Notes under the pieces: model-generated
What the model was told of the DNA's origin: nothing
Databases searched by the model: none
Seen by the model: only the letters and a program-made list of their open reading frames with translations
Translations under genes and position numbers: made by a program
Shown: piece after piece, positions 60,892 through 64,000 of the stretch
How positions within the stretch are numbered: position 1 is the first letter of the stretch
How the letters are laid out: the number at the start of each line of letters is the position of its first letter
Assembly: GCA_905331475.1 (NCBI GenBank)
Contig: CAJNYU010000949.1
Location: 40,224 to 104,223 of the forward strand
Length of the DNA: 64,000 bases
Source: Rotaria socialis
Lineage: Eukaryota; Rotifera; Eurotatoria; Philodinida; Philodinidae
Direction of reading: 5' to 3'

Positions 60892-61560
60892 ACAGAACAA
60901 AAACTATTTAGATACGTCGACGATATATTAATAATAACTAAAATGAGTCATACAGAATTAATCAGATTCACAACAGAATTTGAAAAGGATAATAAAATTA
61001 ATTTTCTTGATACCACATTAACCAAGAACACAAATGATAATAAAATAGATGTTAGGTGGTTTAGAAAACAAACCGCTGCAAACACATTGTTAAATTATCA
61101 ATCTTGCCACCATAAATCTGTAAAAAGAAATATCGTATCCAATATGACATCTAGAATAATAAGTGCCACACAAAACACCAAAGAACAAGATGAGGACTTA
61201 TAACAACCCACACCAATCTTAAAAAACTCGAATTATCCAGACGATGAAATTCACAAGATAATAACAACAACACAATTAAAAAACCATACAAAAGTCACCA
61301 TTACATAAAATGAAAATAAAGAGAAAAAATAAAACACTACATCACCTTACCGTACACACCTGGAATTGAAGTAATAAAACAAAAATTAAACAAATTAAGG
61401 ATAAAACTGTTTTTCCTCATGTCCGAACAAATTAACATCATACCTGAATTCCCGAACAACCACAGGATCAAATTCGGTCATATATCAAATTAATTGTAAT
61501 TGTGGAGAAACTACAGTCGGACTAAACCAAAGAATAAAAGCTTGTTAGCGCAGCCCCTTC
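60892..61560 (+). pseudogene. Penelope-like element, reverse transcriptase part 2 and GIY-YIG remnant
   Basis: Starts KLFRYVDDILIITKM (catalytic YVDD at 60913-60924), then INFLDTTLTKN, VRWFRKQTAANTLLNYQSCH and HKSVKRNIVSNMTSRIIS, the usual thumb sequence. A second frame gives LPYTPGIEVIKQKLNKLRIK, the linker before the endonuclease. Around 61475-61545 the words YQINCNCGETTVGLNQRIKA recall the start of the GIY-YIG endonuclease (Y.I.C.C....G....R). Several stops and shifts follow, and the C-terminus fades out by about 61560. Confidence 0.8.
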
Positions 61561-61740
61561 GGGACTAAAATGTGGAACTCACATATATCCCTTAGACTTA
61601 CTAAAACAATTCAGAATAGTTCATTTGAAAAATCTACCTTGATTTCCAAAACCTATAATTAGATCATTACCTATTTACTTATGTGTGTAATGAAGTATTA
61701 ATTGTTAGCTCGCATATCTGACAATAACAGAGACTAATTT

Positions 61741-61952
61741 TTATGGTCTGTAATGGTACCCAAAGCTGGTTGTTATGGTCTGTGATGGTACCCAAAGCTG
61801 GTTGCTATGGTCTGTAATGGTATCCTAAGCTAGTTGCTATGGTGTGTAATGGTATCCTAAGCTAGTTGCTATGGTGTGTAATGGTATCCTAAGCTAGTTG
61901 CTATGGTGTGTAATGGTATTCTAAGCTAGTTGCTACGGTGTGTAATGAGTCA
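61741..61952. repeat. 32-base minisatellite
   Basis: Units start at 61741, 61773, 61805, 61837, 61869, 61901 and 61933 (last incomplete): T/CTATGGTCTGTAATGGTA then C/TCCTAAGCTAGTTG. The first two units carry CCCAAAGCTGG, the later ones TCCTAAGCTAG, so the array grew from at least two unit types. Confidence 0.9.
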
Positions 61953-62530
61953 GCCTTTCTTTTTTTCGTGTAGTCTGTAATTAAAAAAGGAAGAAATAGC
62001 AGCTTAATTAGTCAAGCCCCTAAATAGCACAATTTTTAACTCATTAATGTCTTTAATGGAGATGGGCGGGGAGCAGCAAAAATCTCGCTTTTAAACTTAC
62101 ACTCACCATTTCCTTCGAAAATATGTGCGAATGCCACAAAAGAAGTAGATTGGAAAATAAGACAACTCAAAGAAGCCATATACTCGACAATATACAACTT
62201 GCTCAACAAGAACGACGAGACTGAACAAGCATGGCTACCAGCCATAGAAAAGTACGCAGCACTATAAAGCAAAAGATCGAATACAAACAAAATTTAGCGC
62301 AAGAATAAATAGATGGCGTTGGAAGACAGGATGGTGTAACGGTAAAATGGCTCTGTTTGGTTTATATCGTAATGACAAACTGGATAGAGGTGGAGTAGCT
62401 TACCGCCACGGTTGAGATAAGCTACATACAATTCGTAAATACACGAGCGCTATCAACAGCATGAATTACGTTGGCACTGCTGCCAGTGTATGTAGAAATT
62501 TTATGTAGCTTATCTCGACCTACCGCCACT
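61953..62530. other. Mixed repeat region with a coding-like remnant
   Basis: 62100-62266 on the plus strand reads KEVDWKIRQLKEAIYSTIYN, then LLNKNDETEQAWLPAIEKYA before a stop. It looks like a helical protein fragment, but I cannot place it. Near 62395 and 62500, GTAGCTTACCGCCAC / TGTAGCTTATCTCGACCTACC are partly inverted and may be ends of another small element. Confidence 0.35.
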
Positions 62531-62537
62531 CTCGACA

Positions 62538-62711
62538 ATGATGTGTATTCGCTTCTTCACATATCCAGAGTGTAACAGCTTCATACATAATACACATGTA
62601 TATAGGAGACCGATAGGAGAGAAAGATAGGAAAGAGAGATTAGAACAGTGGGAAGAGAACAGAAGGAAGAGGAAGGAGAATCATCGAAGTGTGCCACCAG
62701 TATCGGCACAG
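62538..62711 (+). repeat. Dispersed direct repeat, copy 1
   Basis: Matches 63774-63945 in order: CAGAGTGTAACAGCTTCATACATAATACACATGTATATAGGAG-type text (given in pieces: CCAGAGTGTAACAG, CTTCATACATA, GTATATAGGAGA), then GAGAACAGAAGGAAGAGGAA, GGAGAATCATCGAAG and a TATCGGCACA end. It is joined directly to the third copy of the retroelement leader. Confidence 0.7.
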
Positions 62712-62716
62712 ACGGT

Positions 62717-62983
62717 AATAGTGGAATGGGGAACGTCAAAACAGAAGTTTATCGGTCAGGATTACCGTCTTGTCATTCCGTTCCACTATTAAAAGAAAAA
62801 GAAAAAGAATAGCCAGATACGTATTGTAAGCAGTAAAAACAAAAACATAATACCAAATAAAATAAATCTGAAGAAGGAGAAATATATCTCCGAAACGTCT
62901 TAAAATAATTAATTACTCTAATTGGAAAATAATTAATAACAAACATTAAAACAAAAGGAAGAGAAAAACAAAATAATACAATG
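62717..62983 (+). repeat. Third copy of the Penelope-like leader
   Basis: AATAGTGGAA at the left pairs with TTCCACTATT at 62781-62790; then the leader follows as at 56449-56686 up to AATAATACAATGATGAATAG, where similarity stops exactly at the place where the coding segment would begin. A solo leader, or a 5' end of a second, deleted copy. Confidence 0.75.
62868..62899 (+). ncRNA. Hammerhead-ribozyme-like core, copy 3
   Basis: CTGAAGA, extra A, stem GGAGA/TCTCC, GAAACGTC, identical in the core blocks to copy 1. Confidence 0.5.
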
Positions 62984-63003
62984 ATGAATAGTCCTACCGA
63001 ACT

Positions 63004-63117
63004 TGTATACTAGGGGTATAACGGTTCAGTTTTGGTTCCTATCAAAGAAACTTCCAACAATTCCTAAGATGTGATCTGAACTTAAATTTGAGAACTATTA
63101 TACCCCTATTGTATACA
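63004..63117. mobile_element. Very short TIR element
   Basis: TGTATACTAGGGGTATAACG and the inverse of TGTATACAATAGGGGTATAA bound 114 bases without coding capacity. Hairpin-type MITE, placed 20 bases after the solo leader. Confidence 0.65.
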
Positions 63118-63773
63118 TCAAACAATAACTGTTGCATTTTTTCACAGTTCAACTCAATGGAGCTCTTTATAAGTTTATTGTACATCTAATAAACTCATAA
63201 CATACAGATCAGATTATTTCTATTGAATTAGAACGAATTAAAAAAGACTTTTGTAAGTAATCTACGATGTTTTATCTAAAATTTGATGAATGAAGTTTTC
63301 AAGTTTTACCTCTTCTTCGTTCTTGCAGGCAATATCTGCCAACATCAGAACTCACATATGGCTCACACACTGTGCGTAATAATAACAATTCGTTGGTGAA
63401 AGAGAAGAAAAAAATTTCTAACCGAAATAAAATGGCCATCTCACATATTCGTTATGGTTCAATGCATCTGTATGTTGTTAATTTTGCGTTCTGTTACTAT
63501 TCTCTAATAACAAAGATTAAGTGTAAATAAAAGACAAAAAGAAAAGAACGAAAAAAAAATACTACCAAGTTTCGACCATTTGCAGTTAGCGAATCAGTAC
63601 ACCAAGCACAACATTTTGAAAAGAAACTACAGTACATTTAACTATTTACTCACTGTAACGAACAACTAGATTATAGTAGCTTGTGTCACTCTCGGCAAAG
63701 ATGTTTATTAGGCTACTTCAAGTTATCCAGAGTGTAACGAAAAAACTAGAGAGTGTCGCCTATGCCCGTCGGC

Positions 63774-63945
63774 ATGATGGTGTATTGTGTCATCTGACAT
63801 CTCTAGAGTGTACCAACTTCATACATAGCGCACGTATATATAGAAGAGAGATGGAGAAAGACAGGAGAGAGATACATTAGAACAATGGAAAGAGAACAGA
63901 AAGAGAAGGAAGGAGAATCATCGAAGCGTGCCATCAATATCGGCA
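63774..63945 (+). repeat. Dispersed direct repeat, copy 2
   Basis: Second copy of 62538-62711 (AGAGTGTACCAACTTCATAC, GTATATATAGAAGAG, GAGAACAGAAAGAGAAGGAA, GGAGAATCATCGAAG, ATCGGCACA). An upstream stretch at 63690-63735 (CTCTCGGCAAAGATG, ATCCAGAGTGTAACG) is a partial third copy. The rest of 63118-64000 contains no gene that I can support. Confidence 0.65.
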
Positions 63946-64000
63946 CACTCACGAATATATTTTAATCTTTAGATTCTGTATAAATACTCTTCTGTAACAT

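Overview
This is an AT-rich eukaryotic nuclear window. Its protein genes are split by many short introns (mostly 45-75 bases) with GT-AG borders. The genes are animal orthologues, including an axonemal dynein chain, so the host is a ciliated or flagellated metazoan. Small compact genes, a Penelope-like retroelement, many short terminal-inverted-repeat (TIR) DNA elements and an F-box/LRR-like pseudogene together suggest a bdelloid rotifer. That assignment is inference from gene style and not proven here. Exon joins were worked out by eye from reading frame, splice-site dinucleotides and similarity to known families. For every multi-exon gene given with explicit exons, the exon lengths add up to one uninterrupted frame.

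Left part, 1-25.2 kb: O-GlcNAcase (OGA, minus, C-terminus outside the window), a GT31 beta-1,3-glycosyltransferase (minus), and a 19-exon USP20/USP33-type deubiquitinase (minus). One 3.1-kb intron of the deubiquitinase holds a TIR element and a complete opposite-strand three-exon gene of unknown family. TSR1 (plus, 16 exons) starts 1.7 kb from the deubiquitinase start. An intronless SMYD-type SET/MYND protein (minus), a decayed hAT transposon with an exact 8-base target duplication, and eIF3G (plus, 7 exons) follow.

Middle part, 25.2-46.7 kb: a cluster of three DNA elements, one made of GCC-triplet clusters; a SNX13-like gene (minus) that keeps only its membrane segment and PXA domain before a TIR element; TBC1D20 (plus, 8 exons); CCDC186 (plus, 4 exons, one GC-AG intron) followed after 181 bases by MZT1; a GALNT-family polypeptide N-acetylgalactosaminyltransferase (plus, 14 exons); and, convergent with it, the outer-arm dynein intermediate chain DNAI2 (minus, 13 exons).

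Right part, 46.7-64 kb, is mostly repeats: two long copies and one fragment of a CAAGATTCTTG-rich TIR family, one copy holding a pogo-type transposase remnant; a broken F-box/LRR-like gene; a fold-back element with a 55-base tandem core; a tRNA-like sequence beside a perfect hairpin; one intact FkbM-type methyltransferase gene; and a Penelope-like retroelement (56.2-61.6 kb) with GIY-YIG remnants, cut by three later DNA-element insertions. Its leader occurs three times and carries a hammerhead-ribozyme-like core.

The housekeeping genes act in unrelated pathways (O-GlcNAc removal, glycosylation, ubiquitin removal, ribosome assembly, translation initiation, membrane traffic, microtubule nucleation, ciliary motility). 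I see no functional cluster apart from the possible CCDC186-MZT1 transcription unit.
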